Shown here in pieces: positions 6,704 to 13,875 of a stretch of DNA of 64,000 bases (position 1 is its first letter; each line of letters starts with the position of its first letter). Made by a program: the position numbers and the translations under genes. This DNA comes from a virus: positions 1-64,000 of IMG/VR virus record IMGVR_UViG_3300032246_002986; one strand, 5' to 3'. The notes beneath the pieces are model-generated. The model ran no database searches. It saw only the letters and a list, made by a program, of their open reading frames with translations, and had not been told where the DNA came from.

Positions 6704-7012
6704 ATGTCACGGCCTAAACCTCAAATCCTAATGGAAATAACTAACAAAGCCACATATAAGTCAGATCAGGTTCTGGCCAGTGAAGGTATATGGGCGGTTT
6801 ACTTCGATAACAAGCCTATCAATCTGAAAACCAGCAGTCTGTTAGCCCAATACCCTGGGCCCAAATATAAGAAAACCAGCTTCAGTAATCCAGGCCACGC
6901 TATAAATTTGTGTAAGAAACTCAACATCCAATACAAAACGACCAAATTCAGTGTGGTGCTGTTGAACCAGGGCAGCCAGGTATTTCCTGTCAAAAATGAA
7001 AAGCAAATCTGA
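6704..7012 (+). CDS. Conserved phage protein, unknown function (102 aa)
   Basis: Basic protein with an MSRPKPQILMEI start, a YKSDQVL-A-EGIWAVYFDNKPINL region, and YPGPKYKKTSFSNPGHAINL in the middle. It looks like a single alpha/beta domain that I remember as a conserved but uncharacterised T4-superfamily protein. No enzyme motif. It overlaps the next gene by 17 bases. Confidence 0.6.
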   Translation: MSRPKPQILMEITNKATYKSDQVLASEGIWAVYFDNKPINLKTSSLLAQYPGPKYKKTSFSNPGHAINLCKKLNIQYKTTKFSVVLLNQGSQVFPVKNEKQI

Positions 7013-7364
7013 ATGGACCAGAGAAATATATCTGCTCTATAACTTCAGTAATGATGCTGTGGAGACTATTCCTGCCAGCATAAAATTGATGCTGTGGTAT
7101 AATCTAAATGAAAATCGCGGTCTGAGGCTTACCACGGTGGCTGCTGAATTGTTGAAAGTAAACAATTACAAATTATACGAACATCGTATGGATATAAAAA
7201 AATACCCTATAAGCAGTGGTATACTGGTAACGATGGATCGCATATTGAAGATGCCCTGGTATTGGGATAATAAAAGCAATCTGACACTATTGGACGGCGA
7301 GGTCAGCAGTATGCTGACCTTGTGCGATGGCAATCTGGACCAGACACTTAAAACTCTGGGTTGA
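6996..7364 (+). CDS. Phage protein, unknown function (122 aa)
   Basis: Overlaps the previous gene by 17 bases and ends inside the next promoter (stop in GGTTGACA). Mixed alpha/beta composition, rich in Leu, Trp and Tyr (MLWYNLNEN, MPWYWDN). No signal peptide, membrane span or known motif. Confidence 0.5.
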   Translation: MKSKSEWTREIYLLYNFSNDAVETIPASIKLMLWYNLNENRGLRLTTVAAELLKVNNYKLYEHRMDIKKYPISSGILVTMDRILKMPWYWDNKSNLTLLDGEVSSMLTLCDGNLDQTLKTLG

Positions 7365-7388
7365 CATCAGTGGTCTTTGTGCTATCAT
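7361..7388 (+). promoter_or_regulatory. Early-type promoter, TTGACA-16-TATCAT
   Basis: TTGACA at 7361-7366 overlaps the stop of the previous gene; TATCAT at 7383-7388 follows after 16 bp. The leader then carries TAGGAGGGA at 7399-7407, a near-perfect ribosome site for the ATG at 7413. Confidence 0.65.
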
Positions 7389-7412
7389 AATTACTTGATA
7401 GGAGGGATCGCT

Positions 7413-7670
7413 ATGTTCGATATGCAAACACATTACAACGAATACAGCAAAATCCGCAATGCAATCAACACATTACCTGTGCAATCCAAAGCAGATTTCC
7501 AGAGGATGCTATTGACCCAAGAGCAATTAGTGTCGCATATCTTAAGAGAACAAGTTGTTTGCAAGCAACGTCGCAAGGTTACCAGAGACTACAACGAGCT
7601 TTTGGTCTTGTACGATAAACACAAAGAACATCTGGAACATCAGCTGGTTTTAGCTGTATTAAGTGCTTGA
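7413..7670 (+). CDS. Small helical protein, unknown function (85 aa)
   Basis: Start set at 7413 by the strong TAGGAGGGA site; an upstream in-frame codon at 7377 lies inside the promoter. The protein is mostly helical and charged, with a probable coiled coil over its last half (REQVVCKQRRKVTRDYNEL and LYDKHKEHLEHQL). No function recognised. The strong promoter and ribosome site suggest abundant expression. Confidence 0.6.
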   Translation: MFDMQTHYNEYSKIRNAINTLPVQSKADFQRMLLTQEQLVSHILREQVVCKQRRKVTRDYNELLVLYDKHKEHLEHQLVLAVLSA

Positions 7671-7694
7671 CACATCAGATATCTGTGTTATATT
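7667..7694 (+). promoter_or_regulatory. Early-type promoter, TTGACA-16-TATATT
   Basis: TTGACA at 7667-7672 overlaps the stop of the previous gene; TGT-TATATT, with the -10 at 7689-7694, follows after 16 bp. Predicted start near 7701, leaving a leader of about 17 bases before the ATG at 7718 with only a weak GAGAG ribosome site. Confidence 0.7.
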
Positions 7695-7717
7695 GAATTA
7701 TAAACAGAGAGCAGCGA

Positions 7718-8065
7718 ATGTCAGATTTTTTGGAAAGATTACCCAGCACTTTAGAGTTTCGCGATGCATTTCGCCAGGCTTTGAAAAATAATGGTGTGCA
7801 GATAGACAACACCAAGACTACCAATTTCAGGGGTAGCTTTTACAATCTCATACGCAATATGCGGCTATTGGGTTATCCTTCTAACCTGATAAAGCATACC
7901 AGATCGGTGCATTTCGGTTTTAAAACTGATGACGAAGCTGCTGTAAAACGAGCTATGGATGAGATCAAGGTATGGTTTAGTCTTGCAGACAAGCATCTGG
8001 AAATAGACCACAAATGTAGCTATAACAACGAATATCGCATTTCTTGTATTTGTGTCCTTAACTAA
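7718..8065 (+). CDS. Phage protein, unknown function (115 aa)
   Basis: Soluble alpha/beta protein: an N-terminal helical part (SDFLERLPSTLEFRDAFRQAL), a basic middle (RGSFYNLIRNMRLLGYPSNLIKHTR), an acidic helix (DDEAAVKRAMDEI) and a C-terminus with three cysteines. No recognised motif. First gene after its own promoter. Confidence 0.55.
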   Translation: MSDFLERLPSTLEFRDAFRQALKNNGVQIDNTKTTNFRGSFYNLIRNMRLLGYPSNLIKHTRSVHFGFKTDDEAAVKRAMDEIKVWFSLADKHLEIDHKCSYNNEYRISCICVLN

Positions 8066-8074
8066 GAGGCTGAT

Positions 8075-8722
8075 ATGACCGAACAAACTAGCGTTACCCA
8101 AGTACCATTGACCGAAGCATTGAGTGCTGCCTGTGCAGCCCTGCGTATCAATACCAAATATGTGCGCCGAGAAGAAGCAACGGAAGTAGTCAAAGCCAAC
8201 AGCTGGCTGATGTCCGATATACTTCTCGGCAAGACGGAAATGACAGATGCAGACCGTGAAGAAGGGGCCAACCTGTTGGCCTTCCTGCAAGGCAAGTTGC
8301 CAGATCTCATCGCAGAGACGCTGGAAAGCTACTGGCAGAAATGTGTGCTGATGACCGAGATGAAGACCATCCGCTTGGATGATTACAAGAACATCGCTTT
8401 CATAGCCAGTATGCCCAGCAGCTATTTCAATGCCCAACAGCGTGAAGAAATGATCACGCAGATGAATACACTGGCAGAGAACAGCACCTGGTTCGGCAAC
8501 AAGGGCGATGCTTTTCCTGCACAGCGTGTAGAGATCGTGGGTGCGGTCTACAGCCGCAATTACTTCAAGTGGTACCACACTGCTCTCACGGAGCAGAAGA
8601 ACATGATCCGGTTTCCCATGACCGATAAGATCGAGCCAGGAACATCGGCAGTTATCAGTGGCAAGATCCACAAGCACGGTGACAGCAACACGACTATTTT
8701 GCATTATGTGCGAAAAAAATAG
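8075..8722 (+). CDS. Phage protein, unknown function (215 aa)
   Basis: AAGAGG precedes the ATG. Residues 1-90 are helical and contain an acidic DADREEG stretch; the C-terminal half contains FPAQRVEIVGAVYSRNYFKWYHTALTEQ, a beta-rich region that could be an OB-like or nucleic-acid-binding fold, and ends in a basic GKIHKHGDS segment. It lies directly upstream of the promoter for the MoxR-type ATPase. No function can be assigned. Confidence 0.55.
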   Translation: MTEQTSVTQVPLTEALSAACAALRINTKYVRREEATEVVKANSWLMSDILLGKTEMTDADREEGANLLAFLQGKLPDLIAETLESYWQKCVLMTEMKTIRLDDYKNIAFIASMPSSYFNAQQREEMITQMNTLAENSTWFGNKGDAFPAQRVEIVGAVYSRNYFKWYHTALTEQKNMIRFPMTDKIEPGTSAVISGKIHKHGDSNTTILHYVRKK

Positions 8723-8750
8723 TTGACTGTACAGTTATATGTGTTATATT
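8723..8750 (+). promoter_or_regulatory. Early-type promoter for the MoxR-type ATPase gene
   Basis: TTGACT at 8723-8728 and TGT-TATATT with the -10 at 8745-8750, spacer 16 bp. The predicted start near 8757 gives a 25-base leader with GGAG at 8768-8771 before the ATG at 8782. Confidence 0.7.
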
Positions 8751-8781
8751 AAATTATAATTTGATGATGGAGAAACTAAAA

Positions 8782-9909
8782 ATGGCTAAGAATACCGAAA
8801 CTTTTACCGAAGTCCGTAGCGTTACCCTGCAAGCCGCCAAGCGCGAAATCATGGTGTGCGCTCGTCGCAAGCGTCCTGTGTTCCTGTGGGGCGCACCGGG
8901 TATCGGCAAGTCCGAACTTGTGGAACAGATCACTAACGAACTGGGCGGCAAGATGTACGACCTGCGACTGGCACTCATGGATCCATCGGATCTCAAGGGT
9001 GTGCTTTATTACAACCCAGCCGTGGGTAATGCTATGTGGAACGCTCCACCCGATCTGCCCAGCGCAGAAGATGCTGCCCAGTATCCAGTGGTTGTGCTGT
9101 TCTTGGACGAAATGAACAGCGCCGCACCTGCTACACAAGCCGCTGCCTACCAGCTGGTTCTCAACCGTCGTGTGGGCACTTATGAACTGCCTGACAATGT
9201 TGTTATCGTTGCCGCAGGTAACCGTGATACCGACCGCGGTGTCGTGTACCGTATGCCCAGCCCGCTTGCCAACCGCTTTGTTCACTTGAACTTGCGGGTG
9301 GACTTCGACAGCTGGAACGACTGGGCACTGAACAACGGCATCAATCCCGACGTTGTGGCTTACGTTACCTGCAACAAGAACGACCTGTTCAACTTCGATC
9401 CACGTAGCAGCGGCACCAGCTTTGCTACACCACGTAGTTGGTCGTTTGTTAGCGAGCTGTTGCAAGAACAACTCACGGACACCGAACTCAACGATCTGGT
9501 ATCAGGTACTGTGGGCGAAGGTGTCGCACTCAAGTTTGCAGCACACCGCAAGGTTGCCAGCCAGATGCCCAATCCCACGGACATCCTCAACGGCAAAGTG
9601 CGCGAGCTCAAAACCAAAGAGATCGGCGCCAAATACTCTTTGACTGTCAGCACCTGCTACGAGCTCAAAGACAGCTTCGTGCGTCGCGGTGCCGAACAGA
9701 TGAAGGAAACTGACAATGCTGCTTGGCACCAGGAATTGGACAATGTGTTCCGCTTCTTCCTGGACAATATGGACACTGAGTTGCAGGTCATGATGTTGGC
9801 TACGCTGATGCGTACCTACAAGCTGCCGCTCAAGACCAGCAAGATCACCAACTACAAAGAATACCATCAGCGTAACGGTGACTTCATCCTGAGTGCTGTC
9901 AAAGACTGA
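8782..9909 (+). CDS. MoxR-type AAA+ ATPase
   Basis: AAA+ ATPase of the MoxR/RavA-like group, which act as chaperones that remodel or activate a VWA-domain partner. Walker A GAPGIGKS at 37-44, Walker B VVLFLDE at 104-110 followed by MNSA, and a sensor segment VVAAGNRDTDRG. Length 375 aa. The start at 8782 is favoured by GGAG ten bases upstream; in-frame ATGs at 8764 and 8767 are possible. Base composition is richer in G and C than the flanks. It is followed, after a hairpin and its own promoter, by a VWA/metallopeptidase gene, the standard MoxR pairing. The target in infection is unknown. Confidence 0.88.
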   Translation: MAKNTETFTEVRSVTLQAAKREIMVCARRKRPVFLWGAPGIGKSELVEQITNELGGKMYDLRLALMDPSDLKGVLYYNPAVGNAMWNAPPDLPSAEDAAQYPVVVLFLDEMNSAAPATQAAAYQLVLNRRVGTYELPDNVVIVAAGNRDTDRGVVYRMPSPLANRFVHLNLRVDFDSWNDWALNNGINPDVVAYVTCNKNDLFNFDPRSSGTSFATPRSWSFVSELLQEQLTDTELNDLVSGTVGEGVALKFAAHRKVASQMPNPTDILNGKVRELKTKEIGAKYSLTVSTCYELKDSFVRRGAEQMKETDNAAWHQELDNVFRFFLDNMDTELQVMMLATLMRTYKLPLKTSKITNYKEYHQRNGDFILSAVKD

Positions 9910-9946
9910 TGCCCCCCGGCCCTCCATCATCAAAAATGGGGGGCAT
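9909..9946 (+). other. GC-rich hairpin after the MoxR-type gene
   Basis: A perfect 9-bp inverted repeat, ATGCCCCCC (9909-9917) with GGGGGGCAT (9938-9946), encloses a 20-base loop. It begins at the stop codon of the ATPase gene. No T-run follows, so it is not a standard intrinsic terminator; it may stabilise or process the mRNA, or pause polymerase. The remaining bases to 10006 hold nothing else I can identify. Confidence 0.5.
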
Positions 9947-10006
9947 AGGAAAGGGTCTGATCACAGCAGATCCAATTGGTAGGCGAGGCGGGGGCCGTAT
10001 CAATAC

Positions 10007-10034
10007 TTGACATATCAGATAGATATGCTATTAT
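10007..10034 (+). promoter_or_regulatory. Early-type promoter for the VWA/metallopeptidase gene
   Basis: TTGACA at 10007-10012 and TATTAT at 10029-10034, spacer 16 bp. Predicted start near 10041. The leader carries AGAGGGG at 10049-10055 ahead of the ATG at 10064. Confidence 0.7.
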
Positions 10035-10063
10035 GGTATTATGATGATAGAGGGGTCATAATT

Positions 10064-11323
10064 ATGTCAAAGAAGAAAAAGTTACAGAGTTTCATTACCA
10101 CAGAATTTGATGCCAAAGCCGATGCACTAGCTCGTGAGAACATCTTGCGGGCCCGTATCGCTCTTGTGCTCAAACAACCGTTCTTTGGTAACCTAGCAAT
10201 GCGGCTTAAACTAGTGGCTGCTGACAGCTGGCTGGAAACTGCCGCCACGGACGGTCGCCATTTCTATTACAACAGCAAATTCATCAATATGCTGGACACG
10301 CATCAGAACCTGTTCCTGTTCTGCCACGAGCTTTTGCACTGTGCCTACGATCATATGACTCGCGGTGCTAAATGCAAATACCCCAAACTGGCTAACATCG
10401 CCATGGACTATGTTGTGAATGCCGATTGCATCAAGTACAGCCTGGGCAAGAAGATCACACAGGTGCCGTTGCTGTACGATAAGAAGTACGAAGATTGGAG
10501 TTTCGAGCAGGTGTACGAAGACCTGCTCAAGAATGCCAATGTGATCGATATCGAAGATCTCATGGAGCAGTTGCTGGACGATCATCTTGAAGATGATAAA
10601 GAAGGCAATGGCAACAACAAGGGTAACAAAGAAGGCAAAGGCGGTGGCCGTCCTAAACTCAGCGATGAGGAAAAGGCTGCTATCCGTGACGAATTCCGTG
10701 AAGCACTGTTGGCTGCTAACCAGGCTGCTGGTGCAGGCAATATGCCCGGCAACATCAAACGCATGATCCAGGAATTGACCCAGCCCAAGATCAACTGGCG
10801 TGAACTGATTACCCAGCAGATCCAGAGCACTGTCAAGAACGATTACACCTGGGCTACGCCCAACAAGAAACACTTCAGCCAGGGTTTTGTGTTGCCCAAT
10901 ATGCGTAAGGACCAGGCTATCGATGTTTGTGTGGCTGTGGATACATCAGGTAGTATCGGCAACGATCAGCTCAACAACTTCTTCGGTGAGATCTCGGGCA
11001 TCATGCAGAGCTTCGACGATTACACCGTGAACATCTGGTGCTTCGATACTGCTATCCACAACCCACAGGTTTATACCCTGAGCAACGGCGATGAGCTCAT
11101 CAATTATGAGCCCAAAGGTTTCGGCGGTACCGACTTCGATGTCAACTGGCATTGGATGAAGGAAGAAGGCGTGGAACCCAAACTGTTCATCGTGTTCACC
11201 GACGGTGAACCCTATGGCAGCTGGGGCGATGAAAACTACTGCGATACGGTGTGGATCATCCACAACAAACACAACAAGAACATCGTACCGCCGTTCGGTG
11301 TCAGTGCTTACTACGAAGATTGA
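10064..11323 (+). CDS. VWA-like metallopeptidase protein (DUF2201-type)
   Basis: Probable partner of the MoxR-type ATPase. Start set at 10064 by the AGAGGGG site; the longer open frame to 10007 runs through the promoter. Layout over 419 aa: N-terminal domain with a zinc-peptidase-like H-E-L-L-H at 88-92; a Lys/Gly/Asn-rich acidic linker (about 168-215) followed by a helical region; and a C-terminal VWA-like domain with MIDAS motif D293-T-S295-G-S297 and a later F-T-D-G-E. This combination is the architecture known as DUF2201 (predicted metallopeptidase plus VWA-like). Whether it is an active protease is not known. Family fit is good. Confidence 0.82.
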   Translation: MSKKKKLQSFITTEFDAKADALARENILRARIALVLKQPFFGNLAMRLKLVAADSWLETAATDGRHFYYNSKFINMLDTHQNLFLFCHELLHCAYDHMTRGAKCKYPKLANIAMDYVVNADCIKYSLGKKITQVPLLYDKKYEDWSFEQVYEDLLKNANVIDIEDLMEQLLDDHLEDDKEGNGNNKGNKEGKGGGRPKLSDEEKAAIRDEFREALLAANQAAGAGNMPGNIKRMIQELTQPKINWRELITQQIQSTVKNDYTWATPNKKHFSQGFVLPNMRKDQAIDVCVAVDTSGSIGNDQLNNFFGEISGIMQSFDDYTVNIWCFDTAIHNPQVYTLSNGDELINYEPKGFGGTDFDVNWHWMKEEGVEPKLFIVFTDGEPYGSWGDENYCDTVWIIHNKHNKNIVPPFGVSAYYED

Positions 11324-11363
11324 TTTTAGATCAGGTTTTTTAAGCACCTAGTTATTTTTAATT

Positions 11364-11394
11364 AAATATCTCCGGTATACCAACGGAGATATTT
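11364..11394 (+). promoter_or_regulatory. Hairpin that hides the ribosome site of the next gene / possible terminator
   Basis: A perfect 11-bp inverted repeat (11364-11374 with 11384-11394, 9-base loop) ends three bases before the ATG at 11397. The only Shine-Dalgarno-like sequence, GGAG at 11385-11388, lies inside the 3' arm. T-residues follow (11392-11396), so it may also terminate transcription from the VWA gene. In phage T4 similar hairpins silence late genes on early transcripts; that parallel is inference. Confidence 0.65.
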
Positions 11395-11396
11395 TT

Positions 11397-11609
11397 ATGA
11401 CAGACTCGACAGAGCCAGTACAACCTGCAAGCATCACTATTCAGGACATTGGATTCTTGCTGCAAATCGTAGAAACTTGCAGCCAACGGGGAGCATTTCG
11501 TGCAGAAGAACTCAGCAGTATAGGCGCGATTTACGACAAAGTTAGACAGTTTTTAGCTGCCAATATACCGCAACCCGAAACAACCCCAGAGGAAGGAACA
11601 GAACAATGA
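11397..11609 (+). CDS. Small phage protein, unknown function (70 aa)
   Basis: Acidic protein with a central helical segment (IQDIGFLLQIVETCSQRGAF and ELSSIGAIYDKVRQFL) and Pro/Glu-rich ends. No motif. Its ribosome site is buried in the hairpin just upstream, implying regulated translation. It overlaps the next gene by ATGA. Confidence 0.6.
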   Translation: MTDSTEPVQPASITIQDIGFLLQIVETCSQRGAFRAEELSSIGAIYDKVRQFLAANIPQPETTPEEGTEQ

Positions 11610-12232
11610 CATTTTTCAAACACGTAGGCAAAGTTAATAGCAAGAAGGTAATTATCGTACAGAGAGCGATGGCTGATGAGAATCATATGGCCTGCGTGAT
11701 CTACAGCGATATCATGCCCAGCAAATATCACGACGATGTGATGAAGCTACTGGAGTCGCACGAAGGTCAGGATTCATATGAATTCAAAGACATCCTGGAA
11801 CGTCGTATGATGGCCGAAGGCACCAATATGCTACAGGCTCTCAGCAGCGAAGGTTATCTCAAGAGAGTGCCAGCAGCAAATGTGATGGTCACACCCAACA
11901 GCAAGAGTGCTATGCGCCTGAGCGAATTGGTGGAACTATTGGCCAGTGTGGGCGGCAAGGGGCCTGATGCGGTCAGTAGACTGGAGCGTATGGAAAACCA
12001 ACAGGGTTTCGCCGACGACGCCAAAGCTAGGAAGACCGATGCTATGGTAGCGGAATCGGTCAAGATCGAAGAGCTGGTACCAGCACCCGCAGCCCCAGTA
12101 GATACCAATGCGCTCATGATGCAGATGATGCAGACTATGCAGTCTATGCAACAACAGATCAACGAGCTGGCAGGCACTAAGACACCTGTTAAAAAGACAG
12201 TGACCAAGGCAAAAGCAAAAACCAGTGCCTGA
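11606..12232 (+). CDS. Conserved phage protein with helical tail, unknown function (208 aa)
   Basis: ATGA overlap and an AGGAAGGA site upstream. Residues 1-100 form an alpha/beta domain beginning FFKHVGKVNSKKVIIV, followed by a VPAANVMVTPN segment. The C-terminus has an Ala/Pro linker, a Met/Gln-rich helix (MMQMMQTMQSMQQQI) likely to be a coiled coil, and a Lys-rich end that could bind nucleic acid. I remember similar proteins in T4-like marine phages, without a known role. Confidence 0.6.
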   Translation: MTFFKHVGKVNSKKVIIVQRAMADENHMACVIYSDIMPSKYHDDVMKLLESHEGQDSYEFKDILERRMMAEGTNMLQALSSEGYLKRVPAANVMVTPNSKSAMRLSELVELLASVGGKGPDAVSRLERMENQQGFADDAKARKTDAMVAESVKIEELVPAPAAPVDTNALMMQMMQTMQSMQQQINELAGTKTPVKKTVTKAKAKTSA

Positions 12233-12533
12233 GGATAAATTCAGTGACGAATTTTATGAACGCTGGGATCATCTGATTTCCGACGTGGAAATAACCGATG
12301 TTCCCATGCGTTTTATAAAAGAAGTCAACATACTTTTCAATGATGGCAACACTGTGGTTTTCGACGTACAACAGATGCTATTAAATGACAAGCCCGGCCA
12401 CATAGAAGAGTGTATAGAAGTTTTTCTGGATGATCAGGCTGATGACATAATGACAGTGGACTTTCACATCAACGTGGGCGCACTGGCTAGTGAAGTAGAA
12501 ACAAAAACCAATCGTTTATTAGACAATGATTAA
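12225..12533 (+). CDS. Phage protein, unknown function (102 aa, GTG start)
   Basis: The GTG at 12225 overlaps the previous gene; no ATG gives a better start. Acidic alpha/beta protein with FYERWDHLISDVEITDVPMRF, VVFDVQQML and a FLDDQADDIMTVDFHI strand. It precedes, and overlaps by 8 bases, the dihydrofolate reductase gene. No function recognised. Confidence 0.55.
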   Translation: MPEDKFSDEFYERWDHLISDVEITDVPMRFIKEVNILFNDGNTVVFDVQQMLLNDKPGHIEECIEVFLDDQADDIMTVDFHINVGALASEVETKTNRLLDND

Positions 12534-13017
12534 AGCTATCTTTGCAGTCGATTTGGAAGGTGGTATGGGCAAAAACGGCTCATTGCCCTGGCCTCACGAT
12601 CGCGAAGATATGCTTTGGTTTAAAAATGCCACCACTGGGCACGTGGTAGTGATGGGGTCGAATACCTGGATAGATCCAGCTATGCCCAAACCTTTGCCCA
12701 ACCGACACTGTGTGGTAGTCACCAATCAAGATGTCAGTCAATTTCCTAAAGCACACGACATCATAGCCGGAGATGCGCTGATTCCCAGCCTGCAGGTACT
12801 GGAACTGAATCATCATAAAAAAGACATCTGGATCATAGGAGGTGCCAAATTGATACACAGCACAAAACACCTTTTCCGTCAGATCTACCTCACTTCTTTT
12901 TATGATAATTACGAGTGTGATGTTATAATAGACGTACAAGAGCTTTTATCTGATTATAATTTTCAGTATGAAAGTTACGGCAAAAACAAAATATTCAGCG
13001 TGTGGCATAGGAAATGA
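12526..13017 (+). CDS. folA: Dihydrofolate reductase
   Basis: Reduces dihydrofolate to tetrahydrofolate with NADPH, regenerating the cofactor consumed by thymidylate synthase. Family features over 163 aa: AIFAVDLEGGMGKNGSLPW (cofactor/substrate strand and Met20-like loop), the catalytic acid region in HDREDMLWFK, a GHVVVMGSNTW turn, VVVTN, and WIIGGAKLI (the conserved Gly-Gly). The stop overlaps thyA by ATGA, so the two enzymes are translationally coupled. Confidence 0.92.
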   Translation: MIKAIFAVDLEGGMGKNGSLPWPHDREDMLWFKNATTGHVVVMGSNTWIDPAMPKPLPNRHCVVVTNQDVSQFPKAHDIIAGDALIPSLQVLELNHHKKDIWIIGGAKLIHSTKHLFRQIYLTSFYDNYECDVIIDVQELLSDYNFQYESYGKNKIFSVWHRK

Positions 13018-13874
13018 AAAATTATAACGAGCTAATTAGCAAGGTATTATGTGAAGGTGCAGCAAGTGCGGATCGCACTTGCGTAGGCACCATAAGCCTG
13101 TTTGGCGAGCAATTACGGTTCGATCTCAGCGAAAGTTTTCCAGCAGTGACTACTAAAAAGTTGGCCTGGCGAGCAGTTGTGGCTGAATTATTGTGGTTTA
13201 TAGAGGGCAGTAGTGATGAAAGACGATTGGCAGAAATCCAATTTGGAAGCAGAGACCCAGCTAAGAAGACTATCTGGACAGCTAATGCGGATGCTGATTA
13301 TTGGAAAAGCAAAGCATTATTTCCAGGCGATTTGGGCCGTGTGTATGGCGTACAGTGGCGTGATTGGCATAGTCCTAGCTTTAGTGGCACTTACAGCTTT
13401 ACGAGCACAGACCAATTAAAGAATCTGATTGCAGGACTTAAAGCAGACCCCACAGGCAGACGCCATATACTATCAGCTTGGAATCCAGGAGAGCTGTCAC
13501 AGATGGCATTGCCGCCCTGCCATATGATGTGCCAGTTTTATCTGCGTGATCAAAAGCTCAGCTGCCATATGTATCAGCGTAGTGCAGACCTGTTCCTGGG
13601 AGTGCCTTTCAACATAGCTAGTTATGCACTGTTCACACATCTGATCGCCAAGGAGATAGGTGCAGATGTGGGCGAATTAATCATCAGCTTTGGCGATGTC
13701 CACGTGTACACGAACCACATGGAACAATGTAAACTACAACTAAGCCGTGAACCGTTGCATCCTTGCCAGCTGGACATCAGCCAAGTGGCAAGTATCTATA
13801 CAGCAACAGTGGATCAGTGCCAGCTGATAGAGTACCGAAGCCACCCTGCCATAGCGGCTCCAATGGCGGTGTGA
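13014..13874 (+). CDS. thyA: Thymidylate synthase
   Basis: Methylates dUMP to dTMP using methylene-tetrahydrofolate. 286 aa, near the usual 264. Catalytic Cys169 in LPPCHMM, the phosphate-binding R-R-H region (149-151), Q-R-S-A-D (188-192), and Asn200 in PFNIASY. Retention of Asn at that position argues for dUMP rather than dCMP as substrate, so this is not a hydroxymethylase. Directly coupled to folA; together they raise dTTP supply for phage DNA synthesis. Confidence 0.94.
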   Translation: MKNYNELISKVLCEGAASADRTCVGTISLFGEQLRFDLSESFPAVTTKKLAWRAVVAELLWFIEGSSDERRLAEIQFGSRDPAKKTIWTANADADYWKSKALFPGDLGRVYGVQWRDWHSPSFSGTYSFTSTDQLKNLIAGLKADPTGRRHILSAWNPGELSQMALPPCHMMCQFYLRDQKLSCHMYQRSADLFLGVPFNIASYALFTHLIAKEIGADVGELIISFGDVHVYTNHMEQCKLQLSREPLHPCQLDISQVASIYTATVDQCQLIEYRSHPAIAAPMAV

Positions 13875-13875
13875 T

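Noticed and set aside
7865-8704. Long minus-strand open frame opposite two small genes
   Set aside because: Covers two plus-strand genes that have a promoter, ribosome sites and normal overlaps; the product reads as low-sense antisense sequence.
8776-9471. 231-aa minus-strand frame opposite the MoxR-type gene
   Set aside because: A shadow of the GC-richer codons of the ATPase gene, whose Walker motifs are unambiguous.
9909-9946. Intrinsic terminator after the MoxR-type gene
   Set aside because: The stem is strong but is followed by CATAGGAAAGG, with no T-run.
13014-13874. dCMP hydroxymethylase rather than thymidylate synthase
   Set aside because: Asn200 in the PFNIASY motif is kept; hydroxymethylases carry Asp there.
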